From the NCBI GenBank assembly GCA_947455585.1, contig CANGOY010000025.1:1-14047 (forward strand): a stretch of 14,047 nt of DNA. Reading direction: 5' to 3'. Source of the DNA: Comamonadaceae bacterium. Lineage in GTDB: Bacteria > Pseudomonadota > Gammaproteobacteria > Burkholderiales > Burkholderiaceae_C. Below the pieces are notes generated by a model. It was not told the origin of the DNA and ran no database searches. It was given only the letters and a program-made list of their open reading frames with translations. The position numbers and the translations under genes were made by a program. Positions 1 through 7,570 of the stretch are shown in pieces; the first letter of the stretch is position 1; each line of letters opens with the position of its first letter.

Positions 1-828
1 CAAGGTGTAGGCAGAGCGAATGAGGCGGTTCAGGCCTGGCTCGTCTTGGCCAAGTTCTTTGAGGAACTCCAAGCGGTCCGCGTCTTCCATCTCAGACAAC
101 TCGGCTTCAATCTTGGCGCAAATGGCCACCACAGGCGCGTTTTGCGCTTGGGCAAAGGCCTTGAGGCGGTCTAAGAACGGGTTGTTCTCAAAGCCGTCTT
201 CCGACACGTTGGCCACAAACATGGCGGGCTTGGCGGTGATGAAGAAGAATTGCTTGAGTTCGACCAGCTCTTCTTTGCTGAAGTCGATGGTGCGCACGGG
301 CTTGGTGTCGTTGAGCGCGGTTTGGCACTTCTCAAGAATCGCCATTTGTTTGACGGCTTCTTTGTCGCCAGAACGGGCAATTTTGCTCACGCGGTGAATG
401 GCTTTCTCCACGGCGGCCAAGTCGGCCAAGCACAGCTCGGTCTGAATCACTTCGATGTCGGCAATGGGGTCAACCTTGTTGGCCACGTGAATCACGTTGT
501 CGTCTTCAAAGCAGCGCACCACGTTGACGATGGCGTCTGTTTCGCGGATGTGTGCCAAGAACTTGTTGCCCAAGCCTTCGCCGGTGCTCGCGCCAGCCAC
601 GAGGCCAGCGATGTCCACAAATTCCACAATGGCAGGCACCACGCGCTCTGGGATGATGATGTCTGACAGCTGTTGCAAGCGTGGGTCAGGAACCTCGACC
701 ACGCCGGTGTTGGGCTCGATCGTGCAAAAGGGGTAATTCTCTGCCGCGATGCCCGCTTTGGTCAGCGCGTTGAACAGGGTGGATTTGCCAACGTTGGGCA
801 AACCCACGATGCCGCATTTCAAACTCAT
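1..828 (-). CDS. ychF: Redox-regulated ATPase YchF (Obg-family P-loop NTPase), 3' part cut by window edge
   Basis: Reading leftwards from ATG at 828, 276 codons are open to the window edge. The usual family length is about 364, so the C-terminal TGS domain is outside. Visible motifs are the P-loop GLPNVGKS (residues 9-16), the G3 motif VDIAGLV (71-77) with the switch sequence GEGLGNKFLAHIRETDAI following it, and NVSE (207-210) where classical GTPases have NKxD. That substitution is the YchF signature and is known to shift nucleotide preference to ATP. The protein is cytosolic, binds ribosomes and is linked to oxidative-stress responses and translation. An AAGGAT ribosome site lies about 6 nt before the ATG. 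The gene is divergent from the small secreted protein at 891. The family call is secure; nothing looks damaged in the visible part. Confidence 0.96.
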   Translation of the reverse strand, partial: MSLKCGIVGLPNVGKSTLFNALTKAGIAAENYPFCTIEPNTGVVEVPDPRLQQLSDIIIPERVVPAIVEFVDIAGLVAGASTGEGLGNKFLAHIRETDAIVNVVRCFEDDNVIHVANKVDPIADIEVIQTELCLADLAAVEKAIHRVSKIARSGDKEAVKQMAILEKCQTALNDTKPVRTIDFSKEELVELKQFFFITAKPAMFVANVSEDGFENNPFLDRLKAFAQAQNAPVVAICAKIEAELSEMEDADRLEFLKELGQDEPGLNRLIRSAYTL

Positions 829-853
829 AAAAATATCCTTGTAACTGGTGTAG

Positions 854-859
854 ATTGTA
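854..859 (-). promoter_or_regulatory. Candidate -10 element for ychF
   Basis: On the minus strand this reads TACAAT, one mismatch from the sigma-70 -10 consensus. It lies about 25 nt upstream of the ychF ATG, giving a plausible short leader that contains the AAGGAT ribosome site. I see no good -35 hexamer at the right distance, so this is a weak call based on the -10 match and position only. Confidence 0.28.
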
Positions 860-890
860 ATGAGGCGGCTTACTCGCCTTGGACACCCAA

Positions 891-1310
891 ATGCACCGCA
901 CACACCCAACCGCTTTTTTCGCAGCCAAAGTGCTGCTTTGCGCCAGTTTTGGCCTTGGCTTTTGCGGCTCATCGCTTGCACAAAAACAGGCCCCACCACA
1001 AGACGAGCTACAAGCCCGCTACCAGCAAGACTTGGCCGAATGCGAAGCCCAGCAAGCCACCCAAGACCTAGCCGCTTGCCGCTTAGAAGCGCGCAATGCA
1101 CTGGCCGAGGCAAAGCGCAACCTGCTGAGCGACACCACGGCCAATTTGTTTGAAAAGAACCAACTCAAGCGCTGCCGCGTGTTCAAGGGTGACGACCGCG
1201 AGGCTTGCGAAGCCCGAGCGCGCGGTGAGGGCAACAGCACAGGTAGCGTGCAAAGTGGCGGCATCTTGCACGAGGTGGTGCGGCCCGTCGTGCCTAGCCC
1301 TGCTCGCTGA
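891..1310 (+). CDS. Secreted small four-cysteine protein, function unknown
   Basis: A 139-residue protein I do not recognise. Residues 1-30 form a Sec-type signal peptide: a basic N-terminus, a hydrophobic run from about 9 to 24, and a likely cleavage after SLA at 28-30. The mature part is hydrophilic and probably helical, with four cysteines at 51, 63, 95 and 106 (spacings C-x11-C and C-x10-C), which suggests two disulfides in the periplasm. Both pairs sit in similar charged contexts, and a Gly/Ser-rich stretch follows (112-124). There is no lipobox. I chose ATG 891 over an in-frame TTG at 879, although neither has a strong ribosome site. The gene is divergent from ychF and convergent with the MOSC gene. 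DsbC, encoded nearby, acts on this kind of protein, but no link is shown. Confidence 0.7.
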   Translation: MHRTHPTAFFAAKVLLCASFGLGFCGSSLAQKQAPPQDELQARYQQDLAECEAQQATQDLAACRLEARNALAEAKRNLLSDTTANLFEKNQLKRCRVFKGDDREACEARARGEGNSTGSVQSGGILHEVVRPVVPSPAR

Positions 1311-1314
1311 GCTC

Positions 1315-1350
1315 TGCGGGCTGAGCGATGCGGGCTGAGCGATGCGGGCT
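1315..1350. repeat. 14-bp tandem repeat, about 2.6 copies
   Basis: The unit TGCGGGCTGAGCGA occurs exactly at 1315-1328 and 1329-1342, followed by its first eight bases at 1343-1350. It fills most of the 53-bp gap between the stop codons of two convergent genes. The last copy runs into a short GGGC/GCCC stem that could act as a weak terminator, but there is no clear T-tract. Confidence 0.85.
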
Positions 1351-1363
1351 TCAATGCCCAGAA

Positions 1364-2407
1364 TTAAAACGCCCAATCGGCGCTGACGCGTTGGCCCACA
1401 CGCAGAACTTGGCCGATGCCTGTCACGGGCAAACAGTTCATGCCAAAGGTCAGCGCGCCATTCACACGCGGGTCTTGGCGATAGGCCTGGAGGGTGTCAT
1501 TCACCGCAGGGTGGCTTTGGGCTGAATCGGGGTCGATGTTGGGTATGGGGCAACGCGGGCAAGGCTTGACAGGTGTGAGCTGGGCAGCTTCGCCATTGAC
1601 ATAGGCTTGCATGTGAATGGTCAGCGTGCTGATGCGGTCTTCGTCGTGAGCGTTGATGGGATGGGCACTTGATGGATGTGCACCAGCTTGATTTGACGCC
1701 GCATCCATATCGCCAAACACCACATTGGCGCGAAAACGCCGCATGTCGACCGCTACTTCGCCTTTGGCTTGCAAGCGGGCATTGAGTTCATCTAGCGATG
1801 CGGTGCTGGCCACAAGCACAGGAAAACCATCACTGAACTGGTTGAGCGACGGCAAGCCTTGCGTCCACTTGGTATTGCTGAGGCGTTGGTGCTTTGGGTC
1901 AAAGCGCACCAAACGCAAGGGGCCTAGGCTGCTGCCCAAAAATTCAGTCAGCCACTTGCTGACTTCTGCGCCCATGTCGAAGGCGGGCACTTGGTCGTCC
2001 CACACGCGAACGTTGACGGCATCTGTCGTGGGGTAAGCAGAATGATTTGCCGCCTGCACAAAGCACCCGTCCGTCGTCAAAGGCAAGTGCAAAGCGGCCA
2101 TGCCACTCGCATGCAACACCAGCTCAGCCAAGCCCACACCCGAGTCAACCAACTCCGGCTGAATCAGCGCCATGCGCGGCAGTTCGCGCTGAGTCACCAT
2201 TTCTCCATCAGCATCCACCACCATCCACGCACGGTCGTGAGCAAGGCCCGTCGGGGTGAGCACCGCTTGCTGCACCGAAATGCCCGCGCACGACTTGATG
2301 GGAAACACCCACAAGGCGGCAATGCGGGCTTCAAACTCAGCGGGCGAATGTAGGGGCAAAGCGGCCACTTGAGCCTGCGAGGTGGAGGGGTGAAAGCTGG
2401 ACGTCAT
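1364..2407 (-). CDS. MOSC-domain protein (YcbX/mARC-like, molybdenum cofactor binding)
   Basis: A 347-residue protein with an N-terminal MOSC beta-barrel domain (about 28-145) followed by a MOSC domain (about 170-345). The first carries the signature FPIKSCAGISV (35-45), GLAHDRAWMVVD (54-65) and TQRELPRMALI (72-82). The second shows FSDGFPVLV (191-199), RRFRANVVFG (223-232) and KPCPRCPIPNID (281-292), where Cys283 aligns with the conserved cysteine that ligates molybdenum. Proteins of this family use sulfurated molybdenum cofactor, and some reduce N-hydroxylated compounds with a partner reductase. The C-terminal 2Fe-2S domain of E. coli YcbX is absent, so an external electron donor would be needed. 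A low-complexity Ala/Ser/His insert lies at about 236-255. ATG 2407 is preceded by AGGAGGG at 2422-2428, a rather long 14-nt spacing. The upstream in-frame extension would overlap the divergent gene and is not used. Confidence 0.88.
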   Translation of the reverse strand: MTSSFHPSTSQAQVAALPLHSPAEFEARIAALWVFPIKSCAGISVQQAVLTPTGLAHDRAWMVVDADGEMVTQRELPRMALIQPELVDSGVGLAELVLHASGMAALHLPLTTDGCFVQAANHSAYPTTDAVNVRVWDDQVPAFDMGAEVSKWLTEFLGSSLGPLRLVRFDPKHQRLSNTKWTQGLPSLNQFSDGFPVLVASTASLDELNARLQAKGEVAVDMRRFRANVVFGDMDAASNQAGAHPSSAHPINAHDEDRISTLTIHMQAYVNGEAAQLTPVKPCPRCPIPNIDPDSAQSHPAVNDTLQAYRQDPRVNGALTFGMNCLPVTGIGQVLRVGQRVSADWAF

Positions 2408-2439
2408 GCGGCATTGTGCCGCCCTCCTACAATCGCCGC

Positions 2440-3561
2440 ATGGCTCAAAAACTGGACGTTTGTATTCGCGGCGATGGCATGGTGGGACGCACCTTGGCCC
2501 TGCTACTCGCACGCCAAAAACTGCGTGTGGGTTTGGTTACCTCTGCCCTTAAAACATCGCAGGACGTTAGGGCTTACTCACTCAATAGCGCTTCTCGCAG
2601 CTTGCTATCTGAATTACGCTGCTGGCCAGATGCCCTGCACGCCACCCCCGTGCAACACATGCGTGTGTGGGGCGACGATGGCGGCTTTACCCACTTTGAA
2701 AGTCCCACGCCCGAGGGCCTGACTTGGATTGTGGACGTGCCTGTGCTTGAAGCCCAACTGGCGGAAGCCGTGCGTTACCAAGCTGAAATTACCCCCCTCT
2801 CAGCACCTGAACCTGCCGCTTTGACGGTGGTGTGCGAAGGCCGCGCCAGCGCCACCCGCGATGAGCTGGGCGTGAACTTTGAAGTGCTGCCCTACCAGCA
2901 ACACGCTGTGGCCGCCCGCGTGCGTTGCAGCACACCGCACCGCCAGCAAGCGCTGCAGTGGTTTCACCACGGTGCACAGGGCTTAGAAATTTTGGCGCTG
3001 CTGCCCTTGGGCGGCGCGCAGGGCGACACGGCCAGCTTGGTGTGGTCGCTGCCCCCTGAACGCGCCAAAGACATGCTGGCCTTGAGCACCGATGCATTTG
3101 GTATTGCGCTAGAAAACGCCAGCAATGGCGTGCTTGGCCAAATCGAACTCACCAGCGAACGCGCCATGTGGCCGCTGCAACTGGCCAACGCCGACCGCTG
3201 GACCGGTAACTTTGCCGACGGCAGCGCTTGGGCGTTGGCGGGCGATGCGGCGCACAACATTCACCCCCTCGCAGGCTTGGGGCTCAACCTCGGCTTGGCC
3301 GATGTGGCCGAATTGGCCAATGTGCTGAAAGCCCGCGAAGCCAAAGACTACTGGCGCAGCGTGGGTGACCGTTACTTCATGCGCCGCTACGAGCGCGCCC
3401 GCAAAGCCGACATGGTGCCTACATGGCTGGCCTGCGATGGTTTACAACGGCTGTTCGCCCACCCCAACACCGGCGTGCAAGCGCTGCGTAACTGGGGCAT
3501 GAATGGATTCAACAGCCTCGCGCCTGTGAAGGCTTGGGCCATGCAACAGGCAATGGGCTAG
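2440..3561 (+). CDS. UbiH/UbiF/VisC-family FAD-dependent monooxygenase
   Basis: A 373-residue flavoprotein monooxygenase homologue. The N-terminal Rossmann motif reads GDGMVG (11-16), and the FAD ribityl-binding motif AGDAAHNIHPLAGLGLNLGLAD (267-288) is nearly canonical. This family hydroxylates aromatic rings using NAD(P)H and O2, and its best-known members act in ubiquinone biosynthesis on membrane-bound intermediates. Two deviations are visible. The usual DG motif (ADGxxS) appears only as CEGRAS (132-137), and the invariant Gln of GQGxN is Leu280. The exact ring position acted on cannot be read from sequence, so I give no gene symbol. ATG 2440 was preferred to GTG 2416 because it begins directly at the FAD-binding strand. 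The divergent MOSC gene starts only 32 bp away, so the promoters must lie within coding sequence. It heads a six-gene plus-strand run. Confidence 0.87.
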   Translation: MAQKLDVCIRGDGMVGRTLALLLARQKLRVGLVTSALKTSQDVRAYSLNSASRSLLSELRCWPDALHATPVQHMRVWGDDGGFTHFESPTPEGLTWIVDVPVLEAQLAEAVRYQAEITPLSAPEPAALTVVCEGRASATRDELGVNFEVLPYQQHAVAARVRCSTPHRQQALQWFHHGAQGLEILALLPLGGAQGDTASLVWSLPPERAKDMLALSTDAFGIALENASNGVLGQIELTSERAMWPLQLANADRWTGNFADGSAWALAGDAAHNIHPLAGLGLNLGLADVAELANVLKAREAKDYWRSVGDRYFMRRYERARKADMVPTWLACDGLQRLFAHPNTGVQALRNWGMNGFNSLAPVKAWAMQQAMG

Positions 3562-3633
3562 ACCGCTACCAAGCAAACGCTGACCACACACCGAACACCT
3601 TTTGGCCTGACCAATTTTTTAAACGCACTGCAT

Positions 3634-4359
3634 ATGCCACACACCTTCCGCTCACTCGCTGCCGCACTACTGATGGCACTCAGCCTATCCAGCGCCATGG
3701 CCCAAGGCCACGAAGCCACCATTCGCAAAAACCTGAGCGAGCGCATTCCACAAATCCCCAAGATTGAAGAAATCACGCCCACACCTTTGGCCGGCATTTA
3801 CGAGCTTCGCCTGAGCACCAACGAGATTTACTACAGCGACGCAGCGGGCAACTACCTCATTCAAGGCAACTTGATTGACACCAAAAGCAAACGCAACATC
3901 ACCGAAGAGCGCGAATCAAAACTCAGCGCGATTGACTTCAGCGCACTCCCGCTGAAGGACGCCATCACCATCGTGCACGGCAATGGCAAGCGCAAACTCG
4001 CCGTGTTTGAAGACCCCAACTGCGGCTACTGCAAACGCTTTGAGCGCGACTTGGCCAAGGTCGACAACGTGACGGTGTATTTGTTTTTGATGCCCGTGTT
4101 GGGCCCTGGCTCTGTTGAGAAATCACGCAATGTGTGGTGCGCCAAAGACCCAGCCATCGCCTGGAAAGACATGATGCAGAAAGATGTGACGCCTGCCCCA
4201 GCGCAGTGCAACACCGCCGCAATTGACCGCAACTTAGACTTCGGCCGCAAATACAAAATCACCGGCACGCCCACATTGGTGGCGCAAGATGGGACGCGCG
4301 TGCCCGGCGCGATAGACAGTACAAAAATTGAACGACTATTGGCAGACGCTAGCAAGTAA
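3634..4359 (+). CDS. dsbC: Thiol:disulfide interchange protein DsbC
   Basis: A 241-residue periplasmic disulfide isomerase. Residues 1-23 are a signal peptide with likely cleavage after AMA. An N-terminal dimerisation domain (about 24-90) contains the typical YELRLSTNEIYYSDAAGNYL-like segment (56-75), and a thioredoxin-fold domain follows with the active site CGYC (130-133) and the cis-proline loop TGTPT (210-214). A second cysteine pair, Cys169 and Cys192, corresponds to the structural disulfide known in DsbC. The protein rearranges wrong disulfides and is kept reduced by DsbD, which is not in the window. It lies 72 bp after the monooxygenase gene with no evident Shine-Dalgarno sequence before the ATG. 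Length and motifs are all normal for the family. Confidence 0.95.
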   Translation: MPHTFRSLAAALLMALSLSSAMAQGHEATIRKNLSERIPQIPKIEEITPTPLAGIYELRLSTNEIYYSDAAGNYLIQGNLIDTKSKRNITEERESKLSAIDFSALPLKDAITIVHGNGKRKLAVFEDPNCGYCKRFERDLAKVDNVTVYLFLMPVLGPGSVEKSRNVWCAKDPAIAWKDMMQKDVTPAPAQCNTAAIDRNLDFGRKYKITGTPTLVAQDGTRVPGAIDSTKIERLLADASK

Positions 4360-4393
4360 TCAAGCCCAATAAAAAAGAAGAAACGAGTACGCC

Positions 4394-4846
4394 ATGGTTC
4401 ACACCCCCATCACCCCCGACAGCGATGCAGGCCAACTGATTGAACGTTTGGGCTACGCAGGCCTCACCCCCTTCGTGGTGCTCGCCCTCTTCATGTGGAT
4501 AGTCACCCCCGAAGCGCACCCATTTGTCGCAATTGCACTCAGCGCCTATGGCGCCACCATCGCTGCATTTTTAGGCGGCATTCATTGGGGCATTGGCTTG
4601 CGCCACAACGCACCGCAGCGCAAGTTTCACATGGTGTGGGGCGTGGTGCCTTCTTTGGTGGCTTGGGTAGCGGTCATCATGCCTGCCTTCGCAGGCTTAC
4701 CACTGCTCGCCATGCTCTTGGTCGCTTGCTATTTGGTGGACCGCAAAACATGGCCCGAAGCAGGCCTGCGTGATTGGATGACCATGCGCTTTCGCTTGAC
4801 TGTGGTGTCCACCTTGTGTTGTTTGCTGGGCGCAGCAGCCACCTAA
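4394..4846 (+). CDS. DUF3429 family integral membrane protein
   Basis: A 150-residue protein with about five hydrophobic segments (roughly 22-38, 43-64, 80-98, 100-116 and 133-148). The hallmark is the segment ALSAYGATIAAFLGGIHWG (48-66), which matches my memory of DUF3429 proteins (a small inner-membrane family; human TMEM69 belongs to it). The Trp-containing loop YLVDRKTW (113-120) is also typical. Its biochemical role is unknown, and I do not infer one. It sits 34 bp after dsbC and 13 bp before the M61 peptidase, so co-transcription with both is likely. Start ATG 4394 is preceded by A/G-rich sequence at 4370-4384. Confidence 0.8.
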   Translation: MVHTPITPDSDAGQLIERLGYAGLTPFVVLALFMWIVTPEAHPFVAIALSAYGATIAAFLGGIHWGIGLRHNAPQRKFHMVWGVVPSLVAWVAVIMPAFAGLPLLAMLLVACYLVDRKTWPEAGLRDWMTMRFRLTVVSTLCCLLGAAAT

Positions 4847-4859
4847 CCGGACCGCATGC

Positions 4860-6746
4860 ATGGCAAAGAGCAACACCCCCCGCAAACCTTCCCGTCTGCC
4901 CAGTGCTGCACCCGCCGTGCACTACAAAATTGAAGCGGCAGACATTCATGCGCACCTGTATGGCGTGACGCTGACCATCGCGCAGCCCGCAGCAAATCAA
5001 CTCGTATCGCTGCCCGTGTGGATTGCCGGCAGCTACATGGTGCGCGAGTTTGCCAAGCAAATCACAGGCATCAGCGCACGCCAAGGCAAGCGCAGTGTCA
5101 CTGTCCATCAAGTAGACAAAGCCACTTGGGCGGTGGACTGCGAAGCAGGCACACCGCTCACCCTGCACTACCAAGTTCATGCACACGACGACTCGGTGCG
5201 CACGGCGTGGCTGACTTTGCAACGTGGCTTTTTTAACGGCACGAGCTTGTGTTTGCAGGCCGAAGGTTTGGCTGATGTGCCGCAACAACTTGAACTCGTT
5301 GCTGAATCATTCCATGCGGGTGGCGCGGCGTCGAAGTGGCAAGTGGCCACAGGCCTCACCCCCGTCAAAACCGACCGCCAAGGCTTTGGCAGCTATGTGG
5401 CCGCCAACTACGACGAACTGGTGGACTGCCCTGTAGAGATGGGTGCGTTTTGGAGCGGCAGCTTCAAAGCCTGCGGCATCGAACACCGCTTTGTGGTGGC
5501 CGGTGCGACACCCACGTTTGACGGCGAACGCCTGCTGCGCGACAGCCAAAAGATTTGCGAAACCGCCATTAAGTTTTGGCATGGCAACAAACGCTCAGCC
5601 ACACCGCACAAAAACTATGTGTTCATGCTCAACGCTGTGGCAGATGGCTATGGTGGCCTAGAACACCGCAACTCCACCGCTCTCATTTGCAACCGCGCTG
5701 ACTTACCGCGCCATAACAGCAACGATGGCGCTGCCAAAGACGCCAAACAAAGCGATGGCTACACCACGCTGCTGGGCCTCATCAGCCACGAGTATTTCCA
5801 TACGTGGAACGTCAAGCGCTTGCGCCCCGCAGAGTTTGCGCGTTACGACTACACGCAAGAGAACTACACCGAGCTTCTGTGGTTCTTTGAAGGTTTCACC
5901 AGCTACTACGACGATTTGCTGCTGCGCCGTGCAGGGTTGATTGACGATGCGCATTACCTGAAGCTGCTCAACAAAACCATCAACCAAGTGCTGCAAACGC
6001 CGGGCCGCGAGGTGCACAGCGTGGCGCAGTCGAGCTTTGAGGCGTGGACCAAGTACTACCGCCAAGATGCCAACACCCCCAACCTGACCGTGAGCTACTA
6101 CACAAAGGGCGCACTGGTGGCCTTGTGCCTTGACCTGACGCTGCGCCAGCACGGCGTGAAAAACCACAGCGTGTCGCTGGACGATGTGATGCGAGCCTTG
6201 TGGGCGCGTTGCTGCACCGGCAAAGGCAACGACACAACACGCGGCCCCATGCTTGAGGGCGATGTGCTGGCCGTGCTCAAGGAACTCACAGGCCGCTCAT
6301 GGGCCGCAGAGTTCAAAGCCTGGGTGCATGGCACACGCGATTTGCCATTAGAAGAACTCTTGGCCCACCACGGCGTGAACGTGCAGCACGACCCTGCGCA
6401 ACTGGCGCAACGTTTGGGCCTCCGCGTGGCAGAAGACCACAGCGTACAAATTAAAACCGTGCTCAACGGCAGCGCGGCGCACGAGGCGGGCTTTGCACCG
6501 GGTGATGAGTGGCTAGGTTTAGAAGTGGTGAGCAAACCGCCAACACAAACACCATCAGCTTGGCGACTCAAAAAACTCGACGACTTGTCTCTTTACGCAG
6601 GTAGAGCCAAAAAAGTAACCGCCCTCATCAGCCGCGACCGTCAGCTGCTACGTTTGAACCTCGCATTACCCGAGCCACAAGCCAACAGCACATGGCGTCT
6701 CGTGCTGGACAACCCCAAGCTGGTCAGCCGCTGGCTGGGCCTATAG
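4860..6746 (+). CDS. M61-family metallopeptidase with C-terminal PDZ domain (glycyl aminopeptidase-like)
   Basis: A 628-residue zinc peptidase. The N-terminal beta-rich domain (about 18-185) contains VWIAGSYMVREFAKQI (53-68), typical of the family. The catalytic domain carries GYGGLEHRNST (263-273), the zinc motif HEYFHTWNVKR (310-320; ligands His310 and His314, general base Glu311) and WFFEGFTSYYDDL (341-353), where Glu344 is the expected third ligand. A PDZ domain occupies roughly 515-600, with NGSAAHEAGFAPGDEW (536-551) as its core. Known members cleave N-terminal Gly or Ala and occur in many proteobacteria. I see no signal peptide, so a cytosolic location is inferred. The ATG lies 13 bp after the DUF3429 stop. 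An ATG four bases earlier is out of frame. All catalytic residues are intact. Confidence 0.92.
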   Translation: MAKSNTPRKPSRLPSAAPAVHYKIEAADIHAHLYGVTLTIAQPAANQLVSLPVWIAGSYMVREFAKQITGISARQGKRSVTVHQVDKATWAVDCEAGTPLTLHYQVHAHDDSVRTAWLTLQRGFFNGTSLCLQAEGLADVPQQLELVAESFHAGGAASKWQVATGLTPVKTDRQGFGSYVAANYDELVDCPVEMGAFWSGSFKACGIEHRFVVAGATPTFDGERLLRDSQKICETAIKFWHGNKRSATPHKNYVFMLNAVADGYGGLEHRNSTALICNRADLPRHNSNDGAAKDAKQSDGYTTLLGLISHEYFHTWNVKRLRPAEFARYDYTQENYTELLWFFEGFTSYYDDLLLRRAGLIDDAHYLKLLNKTINQVLQTPGREVHSVAQSSFEAWTKYYRQDANTPNLTVSYYTKGALVALCLDLTLRQHGVKNHSVSLDDVMRALWARCCTGKGNDTTRGPMLEGDVLAVLKELTGRSWAAEFKAWVHGTRDLPLEELLAHHGVNVQHDPAQLAQRLGLRVAEDHSVQIKTVLNGSAAHEAGFAPGDEWLGLEVVSKPPTQTPSAWRLKKLDDLSLYAGRAKKVTALISRDRQLLRLNLALPEPQANSTWRLVLDNPKLVSRWLGL

Positions 6747-6784
6747 TCTTTAAAAAACCTTTTCACACTTTTGGGAGCATCCGC

Positions 6785-7564
6785 ATGAGCTACGAATTCA
6801 TCACCGTCCACACCGAAGCCGACAAAGTGGGCGTCATCACCCTTAACCGTCCTAAACAGCTCAATGCGCTCAACGCAGGTTTAATGATTGAACTGGGCCA
6901 AGCCCTCAAAGACTTTGATGCCAACGAAGCCATTGGCTGCATGGTCATCACCGGCAGCGAAAAAGCATTTGCCGCAGGCGCCGACATTGGCGCGATGGCC
7001 ACCTACAGCTTTGCCGATGTGTACAAGAACGACTACATCACCCGCGATTGGGAAACCATACGCAGCATCCGCAAACCCGTCATCGCAGCGGTAAGCGGCT
7101 TTGCCTTGGGCGGTGGCTGCGAGCTGGCCATGATGTGCGACTTCATCATCGCCGCTGACAACGCCAAGTTTGGCCAACCCGAAATCAAACTCGGCGTCAT
7201 CCCAGGCGCGGGCGGCACACAACGCTTGCCACGCGCGGTAGGAAAATCCAAAGCCATGGACTTGGCTTTGACGGGCCGCATGATGGACGCCACCGAGGCA
7301 GAGCGTTCGGGCTTGGTGAGCCGCGTGGTACCTCTCGACAAACTGATGGAAGAAACCTTAGGCGCAGCCCTGATGATTTGCGGCTACTCGCAAATCGCAG
7401 CCATGGCCGCCAAAGAATCCGTCAACCGCGCCTTTGAAGGCAGCTTGGCTGACGGCGTGATGTTTGAGCGCCGCTTGTTCCACGCTTTGTTTGCCACCGC
7501 CGACCAAAAAGAAGGCATGGACGCATTTGTCAACAAACGCCCTGCCGCGTTCAAGAACCAATAA
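6785..7564 (+). CDS. Enoyl-CoA hydratase (crotonase family)
   Basis: A 259-residue crotonase-fold enzyme that hydrates trans-2-enoyl-CoA to 3-hydroxyacyl-CoA in fatty acid or amino acid degradation. The oxyanion-hole segments are AFAAGADIGAM (61-71) and SGFALGGGCELAMMCD (104-119). The two catalytic glutamates of true hydratases are both present, Glu113 and Glu133 (in QPEIKLGVIPGAGG, 131-144). The C-terminal EGMDAFVNKRPAAF segment is also typical. With both glutamates kept, hydratase activity is more likely than isomerase or hydrolase activity. Substrate chain length cannot be read from the sequence. A GGGAG ribosome site at 6773-6777 fixes the start; an upstream in-frame extension would run through the end of the M61 gene and is rejected. 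The TerC-family gene begins six bases after the stop. Confidence 0.94.
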   Translation: MSYEFITVHTEADKVGVITLNRPKQLNALNAGLMIELGQALKDFDANEAIGCMVITGSEKAFAAGADIGAMATYSFADVYKNDYITRDWETIRSIRKPVIAAVSGFALGGGCELAMMCDFIIAADNAKFGQPEIKLGVIPGAGGTQRLPRAVGKSKAMDLALTGRMMDATEAERSGLVSRVVPLDKLMEETLGAALMICGYSQIAAMAAKESVNRAFEGSLADGVMFERRLFHALFATADQKEGMDAFVNKRPAAFKNQ

Positions 7565-7570
7565 GCACAC

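Noticed and set aside
250..666. Long open frame on the plus strand opposite ychF.
   Set aside because: It is antisense to a clear YchF coding region with intact motifs; it has no family features of its own.
5703..6167. Minus-strand open frame of 154 codons inside the M61 gene.
   Set aside because: Shadow of a well-supported peptidase gene whose zinc motif lies in the opposite strand; no ribosome site or family signature.
6692..6784. Upstream in-frame extension of the enoyl-CoA hydratase.
   Set aside because: It would overlap the end of the M61 gene, lacks family sequence, and a GGGAG ribosome site points to ATG 6785.
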